36,089 bases of DNA from Vicinamibacteria bacterium (GTDB lineage: Bacteria; Acidobacteriota; Vicinamibacteria; Fen-336): positions 1 through 36,089 of the forward strand of contig JAMPXO010000045.1 of NCBI GenBank assembly GCA_023701125.1. Reading direction: 5' to 3'. Positions 23,643-31,226 of the stretch are shown piece by piece; the stretch's first letter is position 1; each line of letters begins with the position of its first letter. The position numbers and the translations under genes were made by a program. The notes under the pieces are model-generated. The model worked only from the letters and a program-made list of their open reading frames with translations, did not search any database and was not told where the DNA came from.

Positions 23643-25187
23643 GTGACCGGGCCGTTCGAGGTGCCCGAGGCGTTCAGCGTCGCCGACCACTTCCTCGACG
23701 CCCGCGTGCGCGAGGGGCGGGGCGACAAGACGGCCCTGGTCTGCGGCCAGCGACAGTGGACCTACGCCGAGGTGCAGGCGCTGTCCAACCGCTTCGCCCA
23801 CGTGCTGGCCGGGCTCGGCGTCGAGAGCGAGCAGCGGGTGATCGTGGCCCTGCCCGACTCGCCCGAGTACGTCGGCGCGCTGTTCGGCGCGTTCAAGCTG
23901 GGCGCGGTTGCGGTGATGCTCAACCCGCAGCACAAGGCCGAGGACCTGGCCTGGTTCATGGAACTCTCGCGGGCGCGCTGCGCGGTGGTCCACGCCGCGG
24001 CGCTGCCGGGCTTCGAGGCCGCGGCCCGCACCTCGCGCTGGCTGAAGAAGCTGCTCGTGGTCGGCGGCGACGCAGGGCCGCACGCGTCGTGGGACGCGCT
24101 CGGCCGGTCGGCATCCGACGCCTTCGACAACGTGCCGACCCATCGCGACGACCCCGCGCTGTGGTTGTTCTCCGGTGGCACCACGGGCCGGCCCAAGGCC
24201 GTGCCGCAGACCCACCGCTCGTACGCGAACACCACCGAGCTGTACGCGCTGCGCTGTCTCGGCTACCGCGAGAGTGACGTCACGCTGTCGGTGCCCAAGC
24301 TGTTCTTCGGCTACGCGACCGGCGCCAACCTGTTCTTCCCGTTCGCCGCTGGTGCCACCAGCGTGCTCTATCCCGAGCACCCGAGCGCGGAGGTGGTGTT
24401 CGAGCGCATCCGCGAGCACCGCCCGACAATCCTGATCAACGTGCCGACGGTCGTGAACCAGATGGTCTCGCACCCGCAGGCGGCGCAGCAGGACCTGGGC
24501 TCGGTCCGCTTCGCGACGTCCGCGGGCGAAGCGTTGCCGGCCGAGCTGTACCGGCGCTGGCGCGAGACCTTCGGGGCGACCGAGCTGCTCGACGGCCTCG
24601 GCACCGCGGAGATGTGGCACATCTTCATCACCAACCGACCGGGCGACGTGAAGCCGGGCACGCTCGGCCGCGGGGTCCCGGGCTTCGAACTGCGCGTCTG
24701 CGACGACGAGGGGCGCGACGTGGCAGATGGCGAGCCCGGCGCGTTGTGGGTCAAGGGCGGCTCCCGCGCCTTCGGCTACTGGCAGAACCTGGACCGCACC
24801 GCGGCGGCTTTCCGCGGCGAGTGGTACGTGACCGGCGACCTGGTCGCCCGCGACGCGGCGGGCTACTTCACCTACTGCGGGCGCGCCGACGAGATGCTCA
24901 AGGTCTCGGGCCGCTGGGTGGCGCCGCAGGAGGTGGAGAGCTGCCTGCTGGCCCACTCCGAGGTCAAGGAGTGCGCAGTGGTCGGCATCGCGGACGCGGC
25001 GGGTCTCGTCAAGCCGCGTGCCTACGTGGTGGCCGTCGTTCGTCGCGCGGGCCTCGAGGACGAGCTGAAAGCGTTCGTGCGCGAGCGGCTCGACGCCTAC
25101 AAGTACCCGCGCGAGGTCGTGCTCGTCGACGACCTGCCGCGCACCCACCTCGGCAAGGTGGACCGCGGCCAGTTGCGCCGCGCATGA
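23643..25187 (+). CDS. Benzoate-CoA-ligase-like AMP-forming acyl-CoA synthetase
   Basis: The 514-residue enzyme is a member of the ANL superfamily, which activates a carboxylate as acyl-AMP and then forms the thioester. The P-loop is SGGTTGRPK (177-185), the A5-like motif is GLGTAEMWHIF, the hinge and A8 region is YVTGDLVARDAAGYFTYCGR, and the A10 lysine is K505 in LGKVDRGQLR. The GxGTxEMxHIF form and QTHRSYANTTE after the P-loop resemble benzoate-CoA ligases and their relatives, so an aromatic acid is a reasonable guess, though other acids are possible. It starts at GTG 23643, and its TGA stop overlaps the ATG of the solute-binding lipoprotein gene (ATGA), suggesting coupled expression. No other degradation gene for aromatics is present here. 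Confidence 0.88.
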   Translation: MTGPFEVPEAFSVADHFLDARVREGRGDKTALVCGQRQWTYAEVQALSNRFAHVLAGLGVESEQRVIVALPDSPEYVGALFGAFKLGAVAVMLNPQHKAEDLAWFMELSRARCAVVHAAALPGFEAAARTSRWLKKLLVVGGDAGPHASWDALGRSASDAFDNVPTHRDDPALWLFSGGTTGRPKAVPQTHRSYANTTELYALRCLGYRESDVTLSVPKLFFGYATGANLFFPFAAGATSVLYPEHPSAEVVFERIREHRPTILINVPTVVNQMVSHPQAAQQDLGSVRFATSAGEALPAELYRRWRETFGATELLDGLGTAEMWHIFITNRPGDVKPGTLGRGVPGFELRVCDDEGRDVADGEPGALWVKGGSRAFGYWQNLDRTAAAFRGEWYVTGDLVARDAAGYFTYCGRADEMLKVSGRWVAPQEVESCLLAHSEVKECAVVGIADAAGLVKPRAYVVAVVRRAGLEDELKAFVRERLDAYKYPREVVLVDDLPRTHLGKVDRGQLRRA

Positions 25188-26731
25188 GATTCCGCCCGGC
25201 CTTCCGACGCGCCCGGGCCTGGGCCCGCGTCGCCGTGCTGCCGCTCGCCCTGGCCGGCTGCGCACCCGGGACGCCCGAGCCGACCGCCGCGAAGCGCCCC
25301 GCCGACACCCTGCGGGTGGCCCTGCGCGCCGACGTCACCGGCTTCTTCCCCAGCGCCACGATGGCGAACGAGGGTTTCAGCTTCGGCGTCAACTTCAACC
25401 TGTTCGAGGGCCTGGTCGCGTTCGATCGCCAGTTGCGGATCGAGCCCGCGCTGGCCGAGCGCTGGGAGACCCCCGACGACCGCACGTTCGTGTTCACGCT
25501 GCGGCCCGGGCTCAAGTTCTCGGACGGCACGCCGCTGACGGCGGCCGACGTCGTCGCCTCGCTGCGGGCGGCGACCGCGCGGCGCTGGGCCAACCGCGAG
25601 GCGTTCCAGGCGGTGACCTCGGTGGAGGCGCTCGACGAGCGACGGGTCGAGCTGCGCACGCGTTCTCCGTACCTGGTGCTGTTGTCGCGCCTGCCCCGCG
25701 GCTTCGTCGTGCCCGCTTCGGCGATCGAGCGCGGGACCGTGCCCCCGCCGGGCACGGGTCCCTACGTGCTGGCCTCGCGCGAGCCCGGCCGCCGCTTCAC
25801 GTTCGAGCGCAACCCCCACTACCGCGGAGCGCAGCCGGCCTTCGCGCGGATCGAGTTCGAGATCGTCGCCGACGACGCCGAGCGCGAGCGCCGGTTGCGC
25901 GCCGGCGAGGTCGACCTGATCAACGACGTCGATCCGGCCGCCGGGCGACGGCTGCGCCTGGACCCCGCCGTGCGGGTGGCCGCGGGCGCGGGCACGCGCG
26001 TGCTGTTTCTCGGCCTGTCCGCGAAGGTGAAACCGTTCTCGGATCCCCGCGTGCGCGAGGCGTTCGACCGGGCCATCGACCGTGGCGAACTGGCCCGCCG
26101 CGTCTACGGCGGCGAGATCGAGCTGGCCAACCAGGTGGTCAGCCGCGGCATCGTCGGCTTCGACCCCGACATCGTCGTGCCGGCCGTGGACCGCGAGCGG
26201 GCCCGCGCGCTGCTGGCGGCGGCCGGCTTCGCGGCGGGGCTCGAGGTCACCCTCGACGGATCGAACAACCGCTACGTCGGCGACTCCGCGATCCTCGTGG
26301 AGGTGGCGCGCCAGCTCGCCCTGGTCGGCGTGCGGGTGAAGGTGAACGCCGCCGACAAGGCCGAGTTCTTCGCCCGCCTCGACCGGCGCGAGTCGCCGTT
26401 CCACCTGCTCGGCTGGTCGGTCGAGACCGGCGAGGCCGGTGACGCCCTCGAGTACCTGTTCCGCACGCCCGACGGCGGCGTGCTCGGCACGGAGAACACG
26501 ACCGGGGTGTCCGACGCGGAGCTCGACCGGTTGATCGACGAGGCCTCGCGAGCGACCACGATCGAGGCGCGCACCACGCTGCTGATGAAGGCGATGCGGC
26601 GGGTTGCGACGCTGCGCCCCGCGATCCCGCTCGTCGTCCAGCCGGAGGCCATGGCGCTCTCCGCTCGCATCGCGTGGGAGCCGCCGCTCGGCAACGCGCT
26701 GCAACTGGCCACGGCCCGCCCCGCGCGCTGA
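25184..26731 (+). CDS. Family 5 extracellular solute-binding lipoprotein (Dpp/Opp-like), orphan
   Basis: The 515-residue protein has a lipoprotein signal with lipobox LAGC (Cys26) and the SBP_bac_5 fold, seen in the segments FNLFEGLVAFD, LRPGLKFSDGTPLTAADV, GTGPYVL and NPHYRG. These proteins bind peptides, nickel, or other solutes for ABC importers. No permease or ATPase gene is adjacent, so the permease is encoded elsewhere or the protein works in sensing or delivery. ATG 25184 forms an ATGA overlap with the upstream ligase gene and opens with a good signal sequence. It converges on the alcohol dehydrogenase gene with 63 bases between. The length is normal for the family and no key region looks missing. 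Confidence 0.9.
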   Translation: MRFRPAFRRARAWARVAVLPLALAGCAPGTPEPTAAKRPADTLRVALRADVTGFFPSATMANEGFSFGVNFNLFEGLVAFDRQLRIEPALAERWETPDDRTFVFTLRPGLKFSDGTPLTAADVVASLRAATARRWANREAFQAVTSVEALDERRVELRTRSPYLVLLSRLPRGFVVPASAIERGTVPPPGTGPYVLASREPGRRFTFERNPHYRGAQPAFARIEFEIVADDAERERRLRAGEVDLINDVDPAAGRRLRLDPAVRVAAGAGTRVLFLGLSAKVKPFSDPRVREAFDRAIDRGELARRVYGGEIELANQVVSRGIVGFDPDIVVPAVDRERARALLAAAGFAAGLEVTLDGSNNRYVGDSAILVEVARQLALVGVRVKVNAADKAEFFARLDRRESPFHLLGWSVETGEAGDALEYLFRTPDGGVLGTENTTGVSDAELDRLIDEASRATTIEARTTLLMKAMRRVATLRPAIPLVVQPEAMALSARIAWEPPLGNALQLATARPAR

Positions 26732-26770
26732 CGACGCCGGCTCAGCGACCGAAGCCGGTGTCGAAGCCGC

Positions 26771-26802
26771 GGGCCGCTGCTGCGGCGCGGCCCTTCAAGG
26801 GC
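26771..26802. terminator. Inverted repeats between convergent genes, possible bidirectional terminator
   Basis: GGGCCGC (26771-26777) pairs with GCGGCCC (26787-26793) across nine bases, and this is overlapped by a second palindrome GCCCTT-C-AAGGGC (26790-26802) that includes the last codons of the dehydrogenase. The position between the converging stops at 26731 and 26795 suits a terminator, but no T-run follows on either strand, so Rho-dependent or structure-only action is possible. Confidence 0.4.
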
Positions 26803-27892
26803 GGACCAGGGCCTTCACGACCCGGGCGTGCTCCATGTCGTCGAGTGCCTCGGCCGCGCGCGCGAGCGGGTACTCGCGGCTGATCAACTGCTCGAAGCGG
26901 AAGCGCTCCGCGTGGCGCGCCATCATCAGCAGCGCGCGGTGCAGGTGGGTGTACTCGTAGCCCCAGCAGCCGCGCAGCTCGACGTGGCGGCGGTTCAGGT
27001 GGCGGTGCGGGTTGATGGCGACGTCGCCGACGTCCGTGTACTGGCCGACGACGACGTAGCGGCCCGCGTCGCGGGTCATCTCCAGGCCCTCGGGCACGGC
27101 CTTCGGGTTGCCGGTGGCCTCGATCACGACGTCGCCGCCGCGGCCGTGGGTGCGCTCGCGGACCCACGCCACGCGCTGTGCGGGATCGCTGATCGTGGTG
27201 ATGTCGAGGGTGTCGTCGGCGCCCAGCGCGCGGGCGACCGCGAGACGATCGGCGGGAGCGCCGACCACCAGCACGCGCACCGCACCCGCGAGCTGCGCGA
27301 AGGCGAGCGCCGAGAGCCCGACCGGGCCCGAGCCCTGCACGACGACGGTGTCGCCGAGCGCGATGCCCGCGCGCTCGACGGCGTGGAAGCCGGTCGGCGC
27401 GCCGCAGCCGCCGCCCATGAAGGCCTCGACCGACAGCCCCTCGGGCAGCGCCACGAGCCGCACGCCCGGCCGGATCTCGATCCGCTCCGCCCAGCCGCCG
27501 AGCAGCCCCTCGTCGGCGCTGGTGGTGATGCCGTACACGCGGCGGCTCGGGCAGCGGGTGCCGGCCTTGGCCACCGTGCAGTGCCAGCAGGAACCGCAGA
27601 TGCCGAACACGTCGTAGAAGGTGACGATCGCGCCCGGCTCGATCGCATGGCCCTCGACGTCCGCCAGCGGCCCGCCCGTCTCCAGCACGCGGCCGACGCT
27701 GACGTGGCCGGGGATCAGTGGCCACGGCACGGTGCCGAGGTGGCCGCGGTGGAGGTGGACGTCGGTGCCGCAGACCTCCGACACGATCGTCTCCAGCACC
27801 GCGCCGCCGGGCAGCGCCCGTGGCTCGGGATAGAGGCGTTCGACGAGGGGCAGATGCGGCCCCGGCATCACCACGGCGCGGACCTGGCTCAT
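26795..27892 (-). CDS. Zinc-dependent medium-chain alcohol dehydrogenase family protein
   Basis: The 365-residue protein has the GroES-like domain and Rossmann domain of the MDR superfamily. Candidate catalytic zinc ligands are C41 (in EVCGTD) and H63 (in IPGHVS), with E71 nearby. Structural zinc cysteines are C99, C102, C105 and C114; the last spacing is eight residues rather than the usual seven. The NAD(P)-binding glycine motif is VVQGSGPVGLSALAFAQ, and GCGAPTGFHAVERA precedes it. It is an oxidoreductase of unknown alcohol or sugar substrate. The ATG at 27892 lies 13 bases after the ADOP permease's stop, so it may be the third gene of the PadR operon. It converges on the solute-binding protein gene. 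Confidence 0.88.
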   Translation of the reverse strand: MSQVRAVVMPGPHLPLVERLYPEPRALPGGAVLETIVSEVCGTDVHLHRGHLGTVPWPLIPGHVSVGRVLETGGPLADVEGHAIEPGAIVTFYDVFGICGSCWHCTVAKAGTRCPSRRVYGITTSADEGLLGGWAERIEIRPGVRLVALPEGLSVEAFMGGGCGAPTGFHAVERAGIALGDTVVVQGSGPVGLSALAFAQLAGAVRVLVVGAPADRLAVARALGADDTLDITTISDPAQRVAWVRERTHGRGGDVVIEATGNPKAVPEGLEMTRDAGRYVVVGQYTDVGDVAINPHRHLNRRHVELRGCWGYEYTHLHRALLMMARHAERFRFEQLISREYPLARAAEALDDMEHARVVKALVRP

Positions 27893-27905
27893 GGCCGGAA
27901 GGCTA

Positions 27906-30560
27906 TCAGTCCCGGCGCAGCTCGCGCGCGGGGTCGAGGCTCGCGGCCCGCCACGCGGGCACGGCCGACGCGGCCAGCGCCACCAGCGCCAGCGCGGCCA
28001 GCACCCCCGCCGCGGTCACCGGATCGGCCGGGCCGACCCCGTGCAGCAGGCTGGCCAACGCCGGAGCCGTGGCCGCCGTCGCCAGCGCGCCGAGGGCCAG
28101 GCCGAGGGCGACCAGGGTGGTCGCCTCGCCCGCCACCAGTCGCATCAGCCGCGCGCGGCCCGCGCCGAGCGCCGCGCGCACGGCGAGCTCGCGCCGTCGC
28201 CCGTCGACCCCGTAGGCGAGCAGGCCGTACAGGCCGAGCGCGCACAGCGTGGAGGCGGCGACGCCGAAGCCGACCGCGAGTTGCATCGCCCGCCGCTCGC
28301 GCACGAACGTGGCGCCCAGCAGGTCCTCCAGGCGGTGCATGGCCTGCGGCGGCTGCTGCGCGTCCACCGCGCGGAACACCTGGCGCACGGCCTCCGCCAT
28401 CGGCGGCGCGCCGGCCGCGGTGCGCAGCGTGACGTTCATGATCAGGTACGAGCGCTGCGCGTGGGGGAGGAACAGCTCGTCGAGCGGCTCGCTGCGCGGG
28501 CCGCGGAAGCGCACGTCCGCGTACACGCCGACGACCTCGTACGAGTACGTGCCCGCGGTGCTGTAGTCGACGACCAGCGTGCGCCCGACTGCGTCGCCGG
28601 CCGGCCACAGGCGACGGGCGAGGGACTGGTTGACGGCCACCACCGGGCGGCTGTCGGGGGTGTCCGTCGCGTCGAATGCGCGGCCGGCCACCACCGGCAC
28701 CTGCAGCGTCTCCAGGTAGCCGGGGGTCAGCATGCGGACCCAGGCCTCGGTCTTCGGCGCCGTCGTGCCGGCTTCGCCCGCGGGCCACACCGGGCGCGCG
28801 AAGTCGGGGCCCACGGGACTCGCCGGGAGCCGGGTCGCCGCCCCCGCCGCCAGCACGCCAGGCAGCGCGCGCAGTCGTTCGAGCAACTGCGCGTAGTACT
28901 GGCGCGAGCGTTCGCCGGTCGCGTACTCCTGGGAGTCGAGGAAGACGGGGGCCACCAGCACGCCCTCGGCCTGGAAGCCCGGAGACGTCGACTCGAGACT
29001 CCGCACGCTGCGCAACAGCAGGCCGGCGCCGGTCAAGAGCGCCACGGTGAGCGCCACCTCTGCAACCACGAGTCCGCCGCGCACGCCCCGCTCGCGGCCG
29101 CCGACGACCCGCTGCGCGGTGTCGAGCGCCCTGCGCGGGTCCTGCCGGGTGGCACGCCACGCCGGCCACAGTCCCGCGACCAGCGCCGAGCCCAGGGTGG
29201 CGGCCAGGGCGAAGGCGGCGGCGCGCGTATCCAACTGCAGGGCGACCGCGCGCGGCAGGTCCGGCCACGCCTGCGGCACGATCGCCAGCAACGCGGCGGC
29301 GAGGAGCAGGCCCGCGAGGCCACCCGCCGCGCACGGGATCAGCGTCTCCAGCAGGCCTTCCCGCAGCACCCGGACCCGGCTCGCCCCCAGCGCCAGCCGC
29401 AGCGCCGCCTCCGGGCCCCGGGCCGAGGCTCGCGCCAGGAACAGCAGGGCGGCGTTGCCGCAGGCGATCGCCAGCAGCAGCACCGAGCCGGCCAGCAGCG
29501 CCAGCAGTGCCGGCCGCGCCGCGGCCGTGGCGTGGGGCTGGAGCGGTGCGACGTCGACGCTCCAGCCCGCGTTCGTCTGCGGTCGCTGGCGCGCGAGATC
29601 GGCGGCGATCGCCGCCAGCTCGGACTTCGACGCCTCGGGGGTGACGCCGGCGCGCAGCCGGCCGAGGGCGACGGTGTAGCGCTGGTCGTGGGGCATCGCG
29701 CCCTCCAGCTCCCACGGCAGGAACGCTTCGACACCGGGCTCGGGCAGGTCGAGCGGCGCGGCCAGCACGCCGATCACGCGGAACGTCCGACGCTCGAGGC
29801 TGACCGTGCGACCGACGACGCCCGGGTCGCCGCCGAAGCGGCGCTGCCACAGGCCGTGCCCGAGCACGATCACGGGATCGGCTCCGGTGGGTGCCGCGGC
29901 GCTGCTGTAGGTCGCCCGCCGGCACTCCTCGGCGTCGAAGGTGCGGCCGTGGCGCACGGCCACACCGAGCAGCGGGAAGAAGTCGCAGCTCACCTGGCCG
30001 GTGAGCAGCACCTCTGCCTCGGACCCGCCGCCGGCGATGGTCCGACCCGTCGCGTAGCCCAGAGCCAGTTGCTCGAAGGATCGAGCCTGTGCCCGCCACG
30101 TCGCCAGGTTGCCGCGAGCGACGCCGGTCTGCGCGACGCCGCGGCCGGGGCTCGTCTCGAACAGTCGCACCAGGCGCTCGGGAGCGGGGAAGGGCAGCGG
30201 CCGCAGCAGGACCTGGTCGACCAGCGTGAACATCGCCGTCGAGGCGCCGACGCCCAGCGCGACCAGCGCGATCACCGCCAGGCTGAACGCCGGCGCGTGG
30301 CGGAGCCGGCGCAGCGCCATTCGCGCGTCGCGCCGGATCGCCTCCAGCGTCGCCCCGGGGCGGCCGTCCGCGAGTTGCTCGGCGCACGGCTCGACCTCGC
30401 CAAGTTCCAGACGGGCCTCGCGCCGGGCCTCGGCCTCGGGGACCCCCGCGCGACGCTTCTCTTCGACCAGCATCTCGACGTGGAAGCGCAGTTCCTCGCG
30501 CGCCTCGTCGAACGCGGTCCGCTGCCGCCACCAGCCGGACAGGCCGCGCCAGGTGGCCAT
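27906..30560 (-). CDS. MacB/FtsX-type ADOP permease with PadR-linked N-terminal region
   Basis: This 884-residue membrane protein has the full ADOP layout. An N-terminal helical cytoplasmic region (about 1-85) contains REELRFHVEMLVEEKRRAG and LELGEVE, followed by a transmembrane segment (about 98-115), then LLRPLPFPAPERLVRLFE and a MacB-type periplasmic domain, a first FtsX helix domain, a second periplasmic domain, and a final FtsX domain ending at AWRAASLDPARELRRD. Such proteins lack their own ATPase and are numerous in Acidobacteriota, commonly beside a PadR regulator, as here. The PadR stop and this start overlap by one base (TGATG), a sign of translational coupling. The role is probably envelope export or mechanotransmission, with unknown cargo. 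Confidence 0.93.
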   Translation of the reverse strand: MATWRGLSGWWRQRTAFDEAREELRFHVEMLVEEKRRAGVPEAEARREARLELGEVEPCAEQLADGRPGATLEAIRRDARMALRRLRHAPAFSLAVIALVALGVGASTAMFTLVDQVLLRPLPFPAPERLVRLFETSPGRGVAQTGVARGNLATWRAQARSFEQLALGYATGRTIAGGGSEAEVLLTGQVSCDFFPLLGVAVRHGRTFDAEECRRATYSSAAAPTGADPVIVLGHGLWQRRFGGDPGVVGRTVSLERRTFRVIGVLAAPLDLPEPGVEAFLPWELEGAMPHDQRYTVALGRLRAGVTPEASKSELAAIAADLARQRPQTNAGWSVDVAPLQPHATAAARPALLALLAGSVLLLAIACGNAALLFLARASARGPEAALRLALGASRVRVLREGLLETLIPCAAGGLAGLLLAAALLAIVPQAWPDLPRAVALQLDTRAAAFALAATLGSALVAGLWPAWRATRQDPRRALDTAQRVVGGRERGVRGGLVVAEVALTVALLTGAGLLLRSVRSLESTSPGFQAEGVLVAPVFLDSQEYATGERSRQYYAQLLERLRALPGVLAAGAATRLPASPVGPDFARPVWPAGEAGTTAPKTEAWVRMLTPGYLETLQVPVVAGRAFDATDTPDSRPVVAVNQSLARRLWPAGDAVGRTLVVDYSTAGTYSYEVVGVYADVRFRGPRSEPLDELFLPHAQRSYLIMNVTLRTAAGAPPMAEAVRQVFRAVDAQQPPQAMHRLEDLLGATFVRERRAMQLAVGFGVAASTLCALGLYGLLAYGVDGRRRELAVRAALGAGRARLMRLVAGEATTLVALGLALGALATAATAPALASLLHGVGPADPVTAAGVLAALALVALAASAVPAWRAASLDPARELRRD

Positions 30561-30889
30561 CAGCGCGTCTCCAGCACGCGGGCGATGCCGGCGGCGGCCC
30601 GCTGCCAGTCGTCCTGCTCGCGCTCGAGCCGGGCCTGGCCGCGGCGCGTCAGCTTGTAGTAGCGGGCGCGGCGGTTGTTCTCGCTCGCCTGCCAGGACGC
30701 CGTGATCAGCCCGGCCTGCTCCAGCCGCTGCAGCGCGGGGTAGAGCGAGCCGATCTTGACGCGGAACACGCCCGAGACCTGCTCGATGCGCTGGCCGATG
30801 CCCCAGCCGTGGAGCGGGCCGGGCACCAGCGTGCGCAGGACCAGCAGGTCGAGCGTGCCCGGCAGCAGGTCGAGCGGCGGCGTGTCCAT
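30560..30889 (-). CDS. PadR-family transcriptional repressor
   Basis: A 109-residue protein with the winged-helix PadR fold: LLPGTLDLLVLRTL at the start, HGWGIGQRIEQVSG, the recognition region VKIGSLYPALQRLEQAGLI (45-63), and the wing RRARYYKLTRRG, followed by a C-terminal helix for dimerisation. Short PadR proteins of this type sit directly in front of ADOP permease genes. The Shine-Dalgarno sequence GGGGAGG (30895-30901) is five bases from the ATG at 30889. Two direct repeats at 30906-30932 and 30942-30968 overlap its predicted promoter, so autorepression is likely. It probably controls the permease and perhaps the dehydrogenase. Confidence 0.95.
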   Translation of the reverse strand: MDTPPLDLLPGTLDLLVLRTLVPGPLHGWGIGQRIEQVSGVFRVKIGSLYPALQRLEQAGLITASWQASENNRRARYYKLTRRGQARLEREQDDWQRAAAGIARVLETR

Positions 30890-30905
30890 GCGGGCCTCCC
30901 CGGTT

Positions 30906-30932
30906 CTCCTTCAGTCTGTCTGAGGGAAGAAG
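30906..30932. promoter_or_regulatory. PadR operator, copy 1 (start-proximal)
   Basis: A 27-base unit opening with CTCCTTCAGTCTGTCTGAGG is repeated at 30942-30968, 36 bases away, with 20 of 27 positions identical. It has inner half-sites TCAG-N5-CTGA and outer CTTC/GAAG arms, as expected for a dimeric winged-helix protein. It covers the predicted transcription start of padR. Confidence 0.6.
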
Positions 30933-30958
30933 CTAGGGCCGCTCCTTCAGTTTGTCTA
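30930..30958 (-). promoter_or_regulatory. Putative sigma-70-type promoter for padR-ADOP
   Basis: On the minus strand TAGACA (30953-30958) and TAGCTT (30930-30935) are separated by exactly 17 bases. The -35 element is close to consensus and the -10 is poor. The predicted start is near 30923, about 34 bases before the ATG. Both operator repeats overlap or abut these elements, a layout that would block RNA polymerase when PadR binds. Confidence 0.4.
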
Positions 30959-30968
30959 GTGAAGAAAG
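30942..30968. promoter_or_regulatory. PadR operator, copy 2 (distal)
   Basis: The second copy opens with CTCCTTCAGTTTGTCTAGTG, and its arms CTTCA and TGAAG form an inverted repeat. It includes the predicted -35 element of padR. Being repeated with the same orientation at 36 bases suggests two PadR dimers bound cooperatively. Confidence 0.6.
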
Positions 30969-31226
30969 GTGAGTCCAGGCCCGTGGACGCGCGCACCCGA
31001 ACGCTCCCGGGGCCGCAACTCGGGGGTGCCGCCTGCCGCCGGGCGCTCCGGCTCGGGAAAGTCGCCGTCCTGACCGAAGACGGCATTCTTCTTGCTGCGT
31101 GGCTGTCCGGGACTCTGGAGCCCGGCCGGCGCCGCGCCCGGTCGCGGCGATGCGGCGGAACCTGCGGTGGCGCGCGAATGCTGCACCCCGCCCGTGCCGC
31201 CCCGGCGCTGCCTCCGGGAGGACACC
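30969..31226. other. Leader region upstream of the phosphofructokinase operon
   Basis: The whole gap between padR (start 30889) and the PFK gene (start 31227) is 337 bases. Beyond the PadR repeats, the remaining part shows no convincing gene. It holds a modest stem (GCCGTC 31064-31069 with GACGGC 31079-31084) followed by ATTCTTCTTG, which might be part of a leader or a weak terminator. I see no clear promoter for the plus-strand operon, although one should lie here. No riboswitch is recognisable. Confidence 0.4.

Noticed and set aside
31064-31094. Stem followed by a T-rich run in the leader of the PFK gene, considered as a terminator or riboswitch
   Set aside because: The stem is only six pairs with a nine-base loop, and the run is interrupted by C and G. 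No known riboswitch pattern is visible.
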